A stretch of 64,000 bases of DNA from Bacillus spizizenii TU-B-10. Its GTDB lineage: Bacteria > Bacillota > Bacilli > Bacillales > Bacillaceae. The position numbers were made by a program, and so were the translations under genes. The number at the start of each line of letters is the position of its first letter. The stretch's first letter is position 1. The notes under the pieces were generated by a model that did not search any database, was not told the origin of the DNA, and saw only the letters and a program-made list of their open reading frames with translations. Below, piece by piece: positions 46,079 through 55,019 of the stretch. The DNA lies in contig NC_016047.1 in the NCBI RefSeq assembly GCF_000227465.1, positions 2,646,857 to 2,710,856 of the forward strand, given 5' to 3'.

Positions 46079-46186
46079 AACAAAGGGCTATCTAAGTATT
46101 CAATCTACTTAAAGGCTAGGCGTGTTTCCCAAAATGACCGTTTGTGTAAAAGAAATACCATACTTCATGGCCATGTTACTCCTCAA

Positions 46187-46936
46187 TTAATGCGCCATCA
46201 TCTCATGGGCAATATCGTGGCCGTCCATTTCCGACGGGTAGTAGGTAGGCCAGTTTTTAACTTCATCGAGTAAAGCTTTACGGTCATCACCCCAATACAG
46301 ATGGTAATGACTAGCTTTAGTCGGATAGATACTATGATCACTAAACTGAATATACTGAGGAAGTCCTTCAGCTTTTTTAGCTAGTTTGAATATGTATCTT
46401 ACCCCTCTATTACCCGCATCATATGTTAGAATTTCGTACCCATCATACGTATACTTACCAGAATATTCTTTTCCATTTTTGAAGAACGTTACAGTATCTT
46501 GTTTGATTAAAATACGGTCAACATCTGTTTTATACCCTTTTTTATAGTACTCTTTATATTCTTCAGCTGTCTTGTCACCTTCATGTTCTGATTTATATGA
46601 AAATACTTCGTCAAGAGTACCATCTTGCAGGTATGGATATACAGATTGCCAGTCTCCCTCCCAATCAGAAAGTGACCGATCCTTTACTTGACTGTCTTTA
46701 AAATAGCCTTCATAAATTTTTTCTGTTTCTTCATCATGTGCATGACTATGATCGTGATCATGATTATGAGATTCTGATGTTTGTTCTTGCGTTTTAGAAG
46801 AGTCTTCTTCAACTGCTGAGGATGATGCTGTTTTATTAGACTCACCTTTAGATGAACCTGAAGTCTGACATCCTGCCAATACTAGTAATGAACCAATCGC
46901 TAATATCCCTAACCTCTTTGCAAATAAAATTTTCAT
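46187..46936 (-). CDS. zinT: zinc-binding lipoprotein ZinT/YrpE
   Basis: 249 residues. Lipoprotein signal with lipobox LAGC near residue 21; Ser/Thr-rich linker; His-rich metal-capturing stretch HNHDHDHSHAHDEE near 65; then a ZinT/YodA calycin domain (about 90-249) with further metal ligands (HYHLYWG, GHDIAHEMMAH). It binds zinc outside the membrane and helps uptake under zinc limitation. AAGGAG lies seven bases before ATG 46936, and a Zur box lies 20 bp upstream. Confidence 0.92.
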   Translation of the reverse strand: MKILFAKRLGILAIGSLLVLAGCQTSGSSKGESNKTASSSAVEEDSSKTQEQTSESHNHDHDHSHAHDEETEKIYEGYFKDSQVKDRSLSDWEGDWQSVYPYLQDGTLDEVFSYKSEHEGDKTAEEYKEYYKKGYKTDVDRILIKQDTVTFFKNGKEYSGKYTYDGYEILTYDAGNRGVRYIFKLAKKAEGLPQYIQFSDHSIYPTKASHYHLYWGDDRKALLDEVKNWPTYYPSEMDGHDIAHEMMAH

Positions 46937-46956
46937 TATAACACTCCTTTTCCCCA

Positions 46957-46977
46957 AAACGAAATAATTACGATTTG
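46957..46977. promoter_or_regulatory. Zur box upstream of zinT
   Basis: Minus strand AAATCGTAAT-T-ATTTCGTTTT, matching the Zur dyad AAATCGTAAT-N-ATTACGATTT at most positions. Placed to block the zinT promoter when zinc is plentiful. Confidence 0.8.
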
Positions 46978-47057
46978 TATTATACATCTATCTTGTGCAA
47001 AGATCAAAGAGAAAATGCTCCTAATATCACTGAATGGTTGCCGACAGCGGAAATCAG

Positions 47058-47588
47058 TTATTCTTTTAATATGCGAAAGTCTACGATATTTCCATATCGA
47101 TCCGCTTCAATGTGGCAGCATCCTTCAAGCAGCTGCTTTAATTTTCCTCGTCCGCGTTGTACCCTTGATTTTGCTCCCGAGTAAGAAATGCCGAGCTTTT
47201 CACTTAACTCTTTTTGTGATAACCCTTGAAATTCAGTCAGTTCGAGCGCCTCTCGATACTTTTGCGGCAACCGTTTGATGGTCGAGCGAATACACACAGC
47301 TGCTTCCTTGGTGAAGTTTTCCTCCTCTGCATTGTCATTGAAATGTAGATGATCAGGCAATATTTCGCTTTGTTTTTTTGTGCGGTAAAAATCAATAATT
47401 GTATTTCTAGTAATCTGATAGATCCAGCTATGGATCTTTTGTTCATCGATCAGGTTTGGGAGATGGACTTGTATTTTCATAAATACGATTTGCAAGATGT
47501 CATCAACCATAGATTGATCGTTAACCCTATGCGAAATAAATGTTTTTAACGGCTGGTGAAATCTATCCCATAGATCCTCTATATTCAT
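47058..47588 (-). CDS. sigZ: ECF RNA polymerase sigma factor SigZ
   Basis: 176 residues: region 2 (FKTFISHRV-like start; VDDILQIVFMKIQVHLPNL) and region 4 helix-turn-helix (LTEFQGLSQKELSEKLGISYSGAKSRVQRGRGKL), linked by a short spacer, so an ECF sigma factor. The C-terminal CCHIEADRYG could bind metal. No anti-sigma gene is adjacent, as in B. subtilis sigZ. AGGAGG ribosome binding site. Located between zinT and yrpG as in the reference order. Confidence 0.92.
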   Translation of the reverse strand: MNIEDLWDRFHQPLKTFISHRVNDQSMVDDILQIVFMKIQVHLPNLIDEQKIHSWIYQITRNTIIDFYRTKKQSEILPDHLHFNDNAEEENFTKEAAVCIRSTIKRLPQKYREALELTEFQGLSQKELSEKLGISYSGAKSRVQRGRGKLKQLLEGCCHIEADRYGNIVDFRILKE

Positions 47589-47722
47589 TTGAAAAAACCT
47601 CCTATATTTTTGCGTCTGCTTTACGTTTGCTTCGTCTTTGTAATCGTAACAGAGAGTGGAACAATTGTTGAATCAATTGCATTGCAGCTGTTGCAAAAAT
47701 AATGATAAAGGAGAGATTTGTT

Positions 47723-48703
47723 GTGGAGTATACCTATTTAGGAAGAACAGGATTGCGGGTGAGCCGTTTATGTTTAGGCACGATGAATTTTGGAGTTGAT
47801 ACAGATGAAAAGACCGCGTTCCGTATCATGGATGAAGCGCTCGATAACGGCATTCAATTCTTTGATACTGCCAATATTTATGGCTGGGGCGAAAACGCAG
47901 GATTGACAGAGAGCATCATTGGAAAATGGTTTGCACAAGGAGGACAGCGCCGCGAGAAAGTCGTTCTGGCGACAAAAGTATATGAACCGATTTCTGATCC
48001 GAATGACGGACCAAATGATATGAGAGGCTTGTCTCTATACAAAATCAGACGCCATCTGGAAGGATCACTGAAGCGGCTTCAGACAGACCATATAGAATTG
48101 TACCAAATGCATCATATCGATAGGCGGACACCTTGGGATGAAGTATGGGAAGCTTTTGAGACTCAGGTTCGTTTAGGCAAAGTAGACTATATTGGATCCA
48201 GCAACTTTGCAGGCTGGCATTTAGTTAAAGCGCAAGCTGAAGCTGAAAAACGGCGATTCATGGGACTTGTCACTGAACAGCACAAGTATAGCTTATTTGA
48301 GCGAACAGCTGAGATGGAAGTGCTGCCGGCTGCACGGGATCTCGGTTTAGGGGTAGTGGCATGGAGCCCCCTTGCAGGAGGACTTCTTGGCGGGAAGGCA
48401 CTGAAAAGCAATGCCGGAACTCGTACAGCAAAAAGAGCAGATTTAATCGAAAAGCACCGTTTACAACTCGAGAAATTTTCAGCTTTATGCAAGGAACTAG
48501 GAGAAAAAGAAGCAAACGTGGCTTTGGCATGGGTGCTGGCAAATCCAGTTTTAACTGCGCCGATCATCGGACCAAGAACGGTTGAGCAGCTGCGTGATAC
48601 GATAAAAGCCGTTGAAATCAGTCTGGATGAAGAAATTCTCCACATGTTGAATGCTATCTTTCCCGGACCTGGAGGAGAGACACCTGAGGCATACGCCTGG
48701 TGA
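47723..48703 (+). CDS. yrpG: aldo/keto reductase YrpG
   Basis: 326 residues, (beta/alpha)8 aldo-keto reductase: LGRTGLRVSRLCLGTMNFG near the N-terminus, catalytic Asp-Tyr in FFDTANIYGWGENAG near 48-60, Lys in VLATKVYEP near 85, and His in YQMHHIDRRTPWDE near 125; NADPH pocket in GPRTVEQLRD. GTG 47723 sits seven bases after AAGGAGAG, which is better than the in-frame ATG 47702 inside the leader. It reduces aldehydes, and the physiological substrate is unknown. Confidence 0.9.
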   Translation: MEYTYLGRTGLRVSRLCLGTMNFGVDTDEKTAFRIMDEALDNGIQFFDTANIYGWGENAGLTESIIGKWFAQGGQRREKVVLATKVYEPISDPNDGPNDMRGLSLYKIRRHLEGSLKRLQTDHIELYQMHHIDRRTPWDEVWEAFETQVRLGKVDYIGSSNFAGWHLVKAQAEAEKRRFMGLVTEQHKYSLFERTAEMEVLPAARDLGLGVVAWSPLAGGLLGGKALKSNAGTRTAKRADLIEKHRLQLEKFSALCKELGEKEANVALAWVLANPVLTAPIIGPRTVEQLRDTIKAVEISLDEEILHMLNAIFPGPGGETPEAYAW

Positions 48704-48764
48704 TACTTTCATTATCAATACTGACATTTTTCTAAAATCTTTATGCTGAACAATCATATATAGG

Positions 48765-48796
48765 AAAGACAAGAGCTTGTTTGTCTCTTGTCTTTT
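48765..48796. terminator. terminator between yrpG and csn
   Basis: AAAGACAAGAG / CTCTTGTCTTTT stem, 9-nt loop; serves + strand yrpG and possibly - strand csn (67 bp away). Confidence 0.75.
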
Positions 48797-48862
48797 CCAA
48801 ATCATGCGGAGAATCCTGGCTAATCATCGACAAGAAACGCTGCCGCTTTATTCACTAAATGC

Positions 48863-49699
48863 TTATTTGATTACGAAATGACCGTACTCTTTTGATTGAA
48901 CATGAATCGGTCCATTTAGATTGTAGTTGTTCTCCTTGGCGATAGAGCGAAGCACGTCCACACGGGCAACTGATTCTCTCCACTCATCACGGGTGTCAGG
49001 ATCTGCTGGATTCATCAGGTCGTCATATCGTACATCCAGGAATTTATTTAACCATTTCTTCTCATCTTTTCCGTCTTTAGGTGAGCCGCCCGCTTTTTTG
49101 TTGGTGCGTTTGATCAAGGCATAAAAGGAGTCGGGGTCATCACCATCGCCATGCTGAATAACTGTATCGTACATCACAGCTCTTGCTAATGCCGTTTTCA
49201 GTCCGGCTTGGTCTGATCGCTTCATGGCAGGCTGATAATACAAGCGGTCATTTACCTCGTCTTGAGCAGCACGGAAATCTTTATCATTTCCAAGCGAATG
49301 CCAGGCAGAAGCGAATCCTTTGAGATTGCTGATGTCATCGCTTTCTTCTTTGGCCAGACGGCGCAATTCAGGCAGGTACTTTTTCAGTTTGTTATTCGGT
49401 ACTGCCTTTGTGTATACTTCTACTACTTCCAATGCATCTCCGGTAGCCGTAGTAAAGCCTGCCCGGCCGCATGTATAGCCTCTTCCATCATCCAATGGCT
49501 CCACATATCCGTATTGGATTTCTGTCGTGCCGTTTTCAAAAATGCTGGTCAGCTGCTCTGCCCGGCGCTTTTGATCCTTATTCAGTCCCGCCGCAAAAAC
49601 CGTTTCGCTCATCATCAGGGTAAAAAACACGGTGAAAACAAGTGATGAAATCACTGCCTTCTTCCAGAAATCCGCTTTTTTATTCAAACTGATTTTCAT
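48863..49699 (-). CDS. csn: secreted GH46 chitosanase
   Basis: 278 residues: signal peptide (about 1-36, KKAVISSLVFTVFFTLMMSE, cleavage after VFAA) then a GH46 domain. The catalytic Glu is in TTEIQYGYVEPLDDGRGYTCG near 55 and the Asp about 17 residues later; AGFTTATGD follows. It hydrolyses chitosan outside the cell. ATG 49699 follows AAGGGGGTAATAG. The start agrees with B. subtilis Csn. Confidence 0.94.
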   Translation of the reverse strand: MKISLNKKADFWKKAVISSLVFTVFFTLMMSETVFAAGLNKDQKRRAEQLTSIFENGTTEIQYGYVEPLDDGRGYTCGRAGFTTATGDALEVVEVYTKAVPNNKLKKYLPELRRLAKEESDDISNLKGFASAWHSLGNDKDFRAAQDEVNDRLYYQPAMKRSDQAGLKTALARAVMYDTVIQHGDGDDPDSFYALIKRTNKKAGGSPKDGKDEKKWLNKFLDVRYDDLMNPADPDTRDEWRESVARVDVLRSIAKENNYNLNGPIHVQSKEYGHFVIK

Positions 49700-49972
49700 T
49701 CTATTACCCCCTTTTAAATATTGTAAATACAGACTCAGTATACAAGAAGGGGCTGCCCTATTGTTGAAAACACATTGTTTTGTCAATATTTTGAATCTAA
49801 AGTAACATAGCTTGAATCTTACTCTTTTCATTGTCAATCAGCCTTAGCCCCTCTCACTGAGAAGGTCCCTTGATTTTCATACTGCTTCAACTTTAATTAA
49901 CAAGATGCCATAAGGCATTAATCTATTTTATAATGGAAATGATCATCGAAAATCGTTAGGGAGGTGATGTAA

Positions 49973-50056
49973 ATGGCAAGCAAGATGAGAATGCCAGATT
50001 CCGCAACGGCCCATGCAAAGCCTATTATTGGGAAGGCGATACTTTGCATGGGGTAG
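49973..50056 (+). CDS. 27-residue small ORF with strong ribosome binding site and 3' hairpin
   Basis: GGGAGGTGATGTAA precedes ATG 49973, encoding MASKMRMPDSATAHAKPIIG then KAILCMG. No family recognised. The codons for HAK and LCM form an 11-bp perfect inverted repeat, CCCATGCAAAG (50010-50020) / CTTTGCATGGG (50042-50052), so translation would open the hairpin. Such coupling suggests a leader peptide or a small regulatory transcript upstream of yraL. May also be purely structural RNA. Confidence 0.4.
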   Translation: MASKMRMPDSATAHAKPIIGKAILCMG

Positions 50057-50143
50057 ACTTTCTAAAAAGATCGCCCAAGTAAGCTTTTCTGATATAGTGG
50101 CTTTGCACCTTATTTGGCATAAAAAAATAAGGAGCTGGCAGAA

Positions 50144-50407
50144 ATGGCATATGTAAAAGCAACCGCTATTTTACCTGAAAAGCTGATATCGGAAATTCAA
50201 AAGTATGTTCAAGGAAAAACAATATATATCCCTAAACCTGAACCCTCTCATCAAAAATGGGGTGCGTGTTCAGGAACAAGAAAGCTGATCGATGACAGAA
50301 ACGCTTCTATTAAACAAGCATTTAAAAACGGCAAAACAATTAATCAATTATCTGATGAATATCACCTCTCTAATGAAACAATAAAAAAAATTGTCTACTC
50401 TAAATAA
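50144..50407 (+). CDS. yraL: YraL, CD3324-type helix-turn-helix protein
   Basis: 87 residues. N-terminal part KATAILPEKLISEIQKYVQG, then KWGACSGTRKLIDDRN and a C-terminal helix-turn-helix (INQLSDEYHLSNETIKKIVY) of the CD3324/Mor-like small DNA-binding family. Function unknown; probably a regulator. AAGGAG lies about nine bases before ATG. Own terminator at 50416. Name given from remembered gene order. Confidence 0.75.
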   Translation: MAYVKATAILPEKLISEIQKYVQGKTIYIPKPEPSHQKWGACSGTRKLIDDRNASIKQAFKNGKTINQLSDEYHLSNETIKKIVYSK

Positions 50408-50415
50408 ACAAAATG

Positions 50416-50448
50416 GAAGCACTGATGAAATGTAATCAGTGCTTTTTA
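50416..50448 (+). terminator. terminator of yraL
   Basis: AAGCACTGAT / ATCAGTGCTT stem, 8-nt loop, then TTTATA. Confidence 0.75.
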
Positions 50449-50543
50449 TATGGCGAGTTTGTTTCTTAGTTATTTCCTGCATATGATACCATTGGCCAAT
50501 TGTGTAAAGTGAAGGGAGATGAGAAGAAAGGAAGGTTTTACAA

Positions 50544-51365
50544 ATGAGTATACTAAAAAACGGAACATTGCAAGTACCTGGCGCGAACATCCACTATCAG
50601 GTGCGTGGCACAGGCCCAATCATTCTTTTGGTCCACGGCGGAGGCGGTGATGCCGACAAGTTCCATCATGTTGCCGACCATCTGGCTAACTGGTACACGG
50701 TTGTTACTTACGATCGCCGCGGCCACTCCCGCAGCAATCTTGCCAATCAGATTGAGGATTACCGTGTGGAAACACACAGTGACGATGCTCACCGTCTTCT
50801 AGCCAAAATCACCAATAAACCGGCATACGTATTTGGAAGCAGCTCCGGGGCTGTTATCGGGCTTGATCTGTGCATACGCCATCCCGAACAAGTACATGTC
50901 ATGATCCCCCATGAACCAATCTTATTGCAGCTTCTACATGGAAATGAGCTGAAACAAACCGAGCAATTCATGGAAGACCTTAAGAAAAATCATCGAAGTG
51001 AGGTCATTAAGTTAATATCAAGATTAGAGACAGACGAACAATCAAAGGCTGTGCTGACAAAGCGGCTTCTCGGCAATTCAACGTATTTCACTGAGTATGA
51101 AATTCAAGGAATTCTCAACTATACATTAGATATCGAAGCATTAAAAACTGTGTTTGCTTCACCGATGAAGGTACTCCCAGCTGGCGGAAGTGCTTCACGG
51201 GAGCTTTTTCCTTATCGTTGCGCGAACGCCCTAGCGGAACAATTGGAAACAGAATTGGTTGAATTCCCCGGAAATCATACGGGGTACACAATGCATCATA
51301 AAGAATTTGCTGAGCGGTTACACGACATGTTAGAAAAGAATATAAACATACGAGTTAAGGATTGA
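50544..51365 (+). CDS. yraK: alpha/beta hydrolase YraK
   Basis: 273 residues, alpha/beta-hydrolase fold: oxyanion region LLVHGGGGDADKFHHV near 28-42, nucleophile elbow VFGSSSGAVIGLDL near 97 (catalytic Ser in GSSSG), acid in the second half and catalytic His in PGNHTGYTMHH near 248. Cytosolic esterase or lipase-like enzyme, substrate unknown. GGAAGG ribosome binding site. Position between yraL and yraJ fits the B. subtilis order. Confidence 0.88.
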   Translation: MSILKNGTLQVPGANIHYQVRGTGPIILLVHGGGGDADKFHHVADHLANWYTVVTYDRRGHSRSNLANQIEDYRVETHSDDAHRLLAKITNKPAYVFGSSSGAVIGLDLCIRHPEQVHVMIPHEPILLQLLHGNELKQTEQFMEDLKKNHRSEVIKLISRLETDEQSKAVLTKRLLGNSTYFTEYEIQGILNYTLDIEALKTVFASPMKVLPAGGSASRELFPYRCANALAEQLETELVEFPGNHTGYTMHHKEFAERLHDMLEKNINIRVKD

Positions 51366-51379
51366 TTAAAATTAGATTT

Positions 51380-51720
51380 TTATAATAGGATCAGGTAAAA
51401 CTAACTATGGTTAGAGAAGATTTCACGAAGCGCAAATAGAATTTTTTACTAATGAGAACGAGCATGTGAGGTGTCCAAATTTGAATTTTGATATTAAGAA
51501 TGTAACCAAAGTGATATTAGGGATTTCATCGAAAAATAAGTTCGTACATTAAGTTCTCCTATTGATTCTTTCCTATCTTAATTCTTGTATTTTATACCAT
51601 TAAATACAACTCTAAAGTGGCTGGTTATTTTGTCCTCAACAATAACCAGTGTCTAACATCATAAATCTCTTTTGAAAATCACCACAAATGCAGGTGTGGA
51701 AGACGTAATAATAGCAATAA
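51380..51720. other. gene-poor stretch downstream of yraK
   Basis: AT-rich, many stops in all frames, no ribosome binding site with an open frame. I see nothing beyond the terminator at its right edge. Confidence 0.5.
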
Positions 51721-51728
51721 TAGCAAAA

Positions 51729-51754
51729 ACCATACCAACTATTGTTGGTATGGT
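51729..51754 (-). terminator. terminator of the yraI-yraJ unit
   Basis: ACCATACCAA / TTGGTATGGT perfect stem, 5-6-nt loop, followed on the minus strand by TTTTTG; 50 bp past the yraJ stop. Confidence 0.75.
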
Positions 51755-51804
51755 TTCTCTCAGATAGGCCCTGTAGAAGAGACTCAATTGTACGGAGTAT
51801 ACAG

Positions 51805-52167
51805 CTAATTGCATTTGTAACCGACAGGGCCGTCTGAACCCGTGTACACATATGTGTCAGAAACATATCCAATATTCACGACACCCCGAGAATCTTTCCA
51901 CTGGATTTGATCCCAAATATTACTCGTTCCATACTTCCCTGTAACAGTCGTTCCATAAGCATAACAATAGTAAGGAACACGCGAGCCGCTTGGAATGGAA
52001 AGCATAATAGGATAATTTGTACCTGGACCGCTACGCATATTTACAGGCGCACCGCTGCTTGTTGAGACCGTAAAGTACTGAACGGCAAGTGCCTGACTGG
52101 AAAAAATGAATAATGATGCTATCATAACGGTTAACATACTCAGCATTTTCAGTTTTGTCAATGTCAT
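51805..52167 (-). CDS. yraJ: secreted SH3-like small protein YraJ
   Basis: 120 residues: signal peptide (about 1-29, MLTVMIASLFIFSSQALA), then one bacterial SH3 domain with GAPVNMRSGPGTNYPIM and SGSRVPYYCYAYG; SDTYVYTGSDG near the end. Bacterial SH3 domains bind cell-wall peptides. Two cysteines could form a disulfide. It is paralogous to yraI immediately upstream (about 60 percent identity by eye); the pair arose by tandem duplication. Confidence 0.88.
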   Translation of the reverse strand: MTLTKLKMLSMLTVMIASLFIFSSQALAVQYFTVSTSSGAPVNMRSGPGTNYPIMLSIPSGSRVPYYCYAYGTTVTGKYGTSNIWDQIQWKDSRGVVNIGYVSDTYVYTGSDGPVGYKCN

Positions 52168-52211
52168 CCCTCTTTCTTCAATTCCTTCATTTTAAAGCGA
52201 TAGAACATATG

Positions 52212-52571
52212 CTACCAGCTGCATTTAGGAACAACCGGACCGTCTGAACCCGTGTAGACATATGTATCAGAGACAAACCCATAAACGACCTCTCCGCTGG
52301 CAAGCGTCCGCTCTGTGTAATTCCAAATATTACTTGTTCCATACTTTCCAGTTACAGTTGTACCGGTTTTGTAGCAAAAGATCGGGATACGGCTGCCGCT
52401 CGGAATAGTCGTTACAATCCCCCAACTTGTACCTGGGCCGCTGCGCATATTTACAGGCGCACCGCTGCTTGTTGAGACCGTATAATACTGAGCGGCAAGT
52501 GCATGGCTAGAAAAAATGAGCAATGATGCAATCATAACCGTAAGTGTACTTAGCATTTTTAGCTTATTCAC
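52212..52571 (-). CDS. yraI: secreted SH3-like small protein YraI
   Basis: 119 residues: signal peptide ending SSHALAA, then an SH3 domain with GAPVNMRSGPGTSWGIV and YGTSNIWNYTERTL. Shares the NMRSGPGT and GKYGTSNIW blocks with YraJ; differences cluster in the middle and C-terminus. Extracellular, wall-binding role inferred from the domain. 44 bp upstream of yraJ on the same strand, probably one transcript. No promoter motif is assigned with confidence. Confidence 0.9.
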   Translation of the reverse strand: MNKLKMLSTLTVMIASLLIFSSHALAAQYYTVSTSSGAPVNMRSGPGTSWGIVTTIPSGSRIPIFCYKTGTTVTGKYGTSNIWNYTERTLASGEVVYGFVSDTYVYTGSDGPVVPKCSW

Positions 52572-52599
52572 CTTATACTCTCCCCCTTATAATACGTCT

Positions 52600-53000
52600 G
52601 CTTTCTTACATCCAGTAAAAGAAATTACCTTTCAGAAAACCACGCCCCTCCCCTTCCATATATTTATCAATGTACCATAAACTAGATCTTTAAAAAGTGG
52701 AATTACTCCTATGTTTTCGACAAAAAAAACGTGACATTTCGCATTTTCAGAATGTGCAAATATGACCTGTCCATTTTTAATAAGACAAGGCTTTTATACA
52801 CTTTTTGTGATCATTTCATTAACCGGCGCAACAGAAGCTGTTTAGATAAACAACTGTGTATAAGCGTTTTGTGTGCTTGATGAGAATAAAGCGACTTGTG
52901 ATCATTCCGTATATGTCATTTTTAGCGGAGAAAAGTTCTTTCTGTATGCTACACCCTAATTTCGGGAAATGTAACGATGATTAAAGGAGGTTAAATCACT
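52600..53000. other. yraI / yraG divergent intergenic region
   Basis: About 430 bp between divergent genes. No gene seen. It should contain the forespore or mother-cell promoter of yraGF; a GAATA...CATTC-like pair around 52885-52910 resembles a sporulation promoter but is not convincing. Confidence 0.3.
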
Positions 53001-53246
53001 ATGGATCATCAAACATTAGCTGCTCACGAGGCTGTAGACTTACATGAAATCGTTAACTTTAAAACACTTTGTATAGCGAAATCGAAGTTAATGCAAGGAC
53101 TTGTATTTGACCAAGATCTTAAGGACTTGATGCAAAAAGATGTGCAGCAGTCCATTCAAGATCTTACTGATTTACAAACGGTTTATGAGCGCGCACCATT
53201 TCAGGCCCCTGTCCCTCAAAGCCGTCCAACGCCAATCATCAATTGA
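53001..53246 (+). CDS. yraG: CotF-like spore coat protein YraG
   Basis: 81 residues, mostly helical, with the coat-protein block AHEAVDLHEIVNFKTLCIAKSK and a Pro/Gln-rich tail. It is related to the N-terminal half of CotF; YraG with YraF corresponds to a split CotF. AAAGGAGGT ribosome binding site. First gene of yraGF-adhB-yraED. Similar to YraE at 54807 (ALHEVLEVQEMTAFKTLCLTKSKT). Confidence 0.9.
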   Translation: MDHQTLAAHEAVDLHEIVNFKTLCIAKSKLMQGLVFDQDLKDLMQKDVQQSIQDLTDLQTVYERAPFQAPVPQSRPTPIIN

Positions 53247-53263
53247 AAGGAAGGTAAGCCCCT

Positions 53264-53632
53264 TTGAATCATGATCACTTAGACCCTATTAATTCGCTAC
53301 ATGTGCCTGAACTTGCAGACACTACATTTGCGATGGATTTTCTTATACGAGTAAAAGAAGGCGTGAGAAATACTGCTGTAGCTTTGACTGAAACCGCTTC
53401 ACCAGATGTAAGAGCCCTGCTGCGAAAACAGCTGATGCAAGGAATCGCGATGCACCAAGAGATTACGGAACTGATGATAAGCAAAAAATGGTTCCATCCG
53501 TATGAGCTGAGCGAACAGTATAAGCTGGATCAGCTCTCTGCAAAAAACACGATCATGGTCGGTAACATGAACCTTTTTCCTAAAGAAACAAATCGAAAAG
53601 GGATGTTTGACCGGACACCTGATGAACACTAA
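53264..53632 (+). CDS. yraF: CotF-like spore coat protein YraF
   Basis: 122 residues of the CotF C-terminal ferritin-like helical type: [25 protein letters not shown] (about 20-45) and [20 protein letters not shown] (about 70-90). Start is TTG 53264 after AAAGGAAGG. Only 17 bp follow yraG. Spore-coat component. Similar to YraD at 55020. Confidence 0.9.
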   Translation: MNHDHLDPINSLHVPELADTTFAMDFLIRVKEGVRNTAVALTETASPDVRALLRKQLMQGIAMHQEITELMISKKWFHPYELSEQYKLDQLSAKNTIMVGNMNLFPKETNRKGMFDRTPDEH

Positions 53633-53650
53633 CACTGGAGGTTTTACAGC

Positions 53651-54787
53651 ATGAAGGCAGTAACGTATCAAGGCATCAAAAATGTTGTTGTCAAAGATGT
53701 GCCAGATCCAAAGATTGAAAAGTCCGATGACATGATTATAAAAGTCACCAGTACAGCCATTTGCGGATCAGATTTACATTTAATCCATGGATTGATTCCC
53801 AATCTGCATGAAGACTATGTCATCGGCCATGAACCAATGGGAATCGTTGAAGAAGTTGGACCAGGAGTTACAAAGGTGAAAAAAGGGGACCGTGTCATTA
53901 TTCCTTTTACGATCGCCTGCGGTGAATGCTTTTTTTGTAAAAACCAACTGGAAAGCCAATGTGATCAATCTAACGACAATGGAGAGATGGGCGCCTATTT
54001 CGGCTACTCAGAGCATACCGGCGGTTATCCAGGCGGGCAGGCAGAGTATTTAAGAGTTCCATTTGCCAATTTTACTCATTTTAAAATTCCTGAAACCTGT
54101 GAGGAACCCGATGAGAAATTAAGCGTGATTGCCGATGCCATGACCACCGGCTTCTGGAGTGTTGACAATGCAGGGGTAAAAGACGGCGATACAGTTATCG
54201 TTCTTGGCTGCGGACCAGTCGGCCTGTTTGCTCAGAAGTTTTGTTGGCTAAAGGGGGCAAAACGTGTCATTGCAGTTGACTATGTAAACTATCGCTTACA
54301 ACATGCAAAACGAACCAATAAAGTCGAAATCGTTAATTTTGAAGACCATGAGAATACAGGGAGTTTCTTGAAGGAAATCACCAAAGGCGGAGCGGATGTT
54401 GTCATTGACGCTGTTGGGATGGATGGGAAAATGAGCGACCTCGAGTTCCTCGCCAGCGGATTAAAGCTTCATGGCGGAACAATGAGTGCATTGGTCATTG
54501 CTTCCCAAGCCGTTCGCAAAGGAGGAACCATACAAATTACAGGAGTGTATGGCGGCAGATATAACGGTTTTCCGTTAGGTGATATCATGCAGCGAAACAT
54601 CAATATACGCTCTGGACAAGCTCCGGTGATCCACTACATGCCATACATGTTTGAATTAGTGTCGACGGGTAAAATTGATCCGGGAGATGTCGTAAGCCAT
54701 GTCCTGCCGCTTAGTGAAGCCAAGCATGGTTATGATATTTTTGATTCAAAAATGGATGATTGTATAAAAGTTGTGTTAAAACCTTAA
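53651..54787 (+). CDS. adhB: zinc-dependent alcohol dehydrogenase AdhB
   Basis: 378 residues, medium-chain dehydrogenase. Catalytic zinc ligands in ICGSDLHL (Cys38) and GHEPMGIVEE (His59-Glu60); structural zinc loop CGECFFCKNQLESQC; NAD-binding motif GCGPVGLF near 180. Related to threonine-dehydrogenase and formaldehyde-type ADHs. Placed between the CotF-like pairs yraGF and yraED in one direction, so it may be co-expressed during sporulation. GGAGG ribosome binding site. Confidence 0.93.
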   Translation: MKAVTYQGIKNVVVKDVPDPKIEKSDDMIIKVTSTAICGSDLHLIHGLIPNLHEDYVIGHEPMGIVEEVGPGVTKVKKGDRVIIPFTIACGECFFCKNQLESQCDQSNDNGEMGAYFGYSEHTGGYPGGQAEYLRVPFANFTHFKIPETCEEPDEKLSVIADAMTTGFWSVDNAGVKDGDTVIVLGCGPVGLFAQKFCWLKGAKRVIAVDYVNYRLQHAKRTNKVEIVNFEDHENTGSFLKEITKGGADVVIDAVGMDGKMSDLEFLASGLKLHGGTMSALVIASQAVRKGGTIQITGVYGGRYNGFPLGDIMQRNINIRSGQAPVIHYMPYMFELVSTGKIDPGDVVSHVLPLSEAKHGYDIFDSKMDDCIKVVLKP

Positions 54788-54806
54788 AAAAACGGAGGTG
54801 ACAGAA

Positions 54807-55004
54807 ATGGAATACGCCTTACATGAAGTGCTTGAGGTCCAAGAAATGACTGCATTTAAGACACTTTGTTTAACAAAATCCAAAACAATGAAGGCGCTGG
54901 TATCTGATCCGAAGCTTAAAGAAATCATGCAGCAAGAAGTTGACACAACCACACGGCAGCTACAGGAATTTGCCTCTATTTTATCTAATGCAAAGCATGA
55001 ATGA
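54807..55004 (+). CDS. yraE: CotF-like spore coat protein YraE
   Basis: 65 residues, helical, YALHEVLEVQEMTAFKTLCL and TTRQLQEFASILSNAKHE. Paralogue of YraG. ATG 54807 lies six bases after CGGAGGTG and is preferred to the upstream GTG 54798. 20 bp after adhB. Confidence 0.9.
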   Translation: MEYALHEVLEVQEMTAFKTLCLTKSKTMKALVSDPKLKEIMQQEVDTTTRQLQEFASILSNAKHE

Positions 55005-55019
55005 GGAGATGAATGATTA

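Noticed and set aside
45968..46273. Plus-strand 101-codon ORF before zinT
   Set aside because: Runs through a strong terminator hairpin and into the antisense of zinT; no ribosome binding site and a composition unlike a folded protein.
48187..48645. 152-codon minus-strand ORF inside yrpG
   Set aside because: Antisense shadow of a well-supported aldo/keto reductase.
52880..52915. Possible sigma-G/sigma-K promoter upstream of yraG
   Set aside because: The hexamer-like pair has poor match and wrong spacing; not strong enough to list as a promoter.
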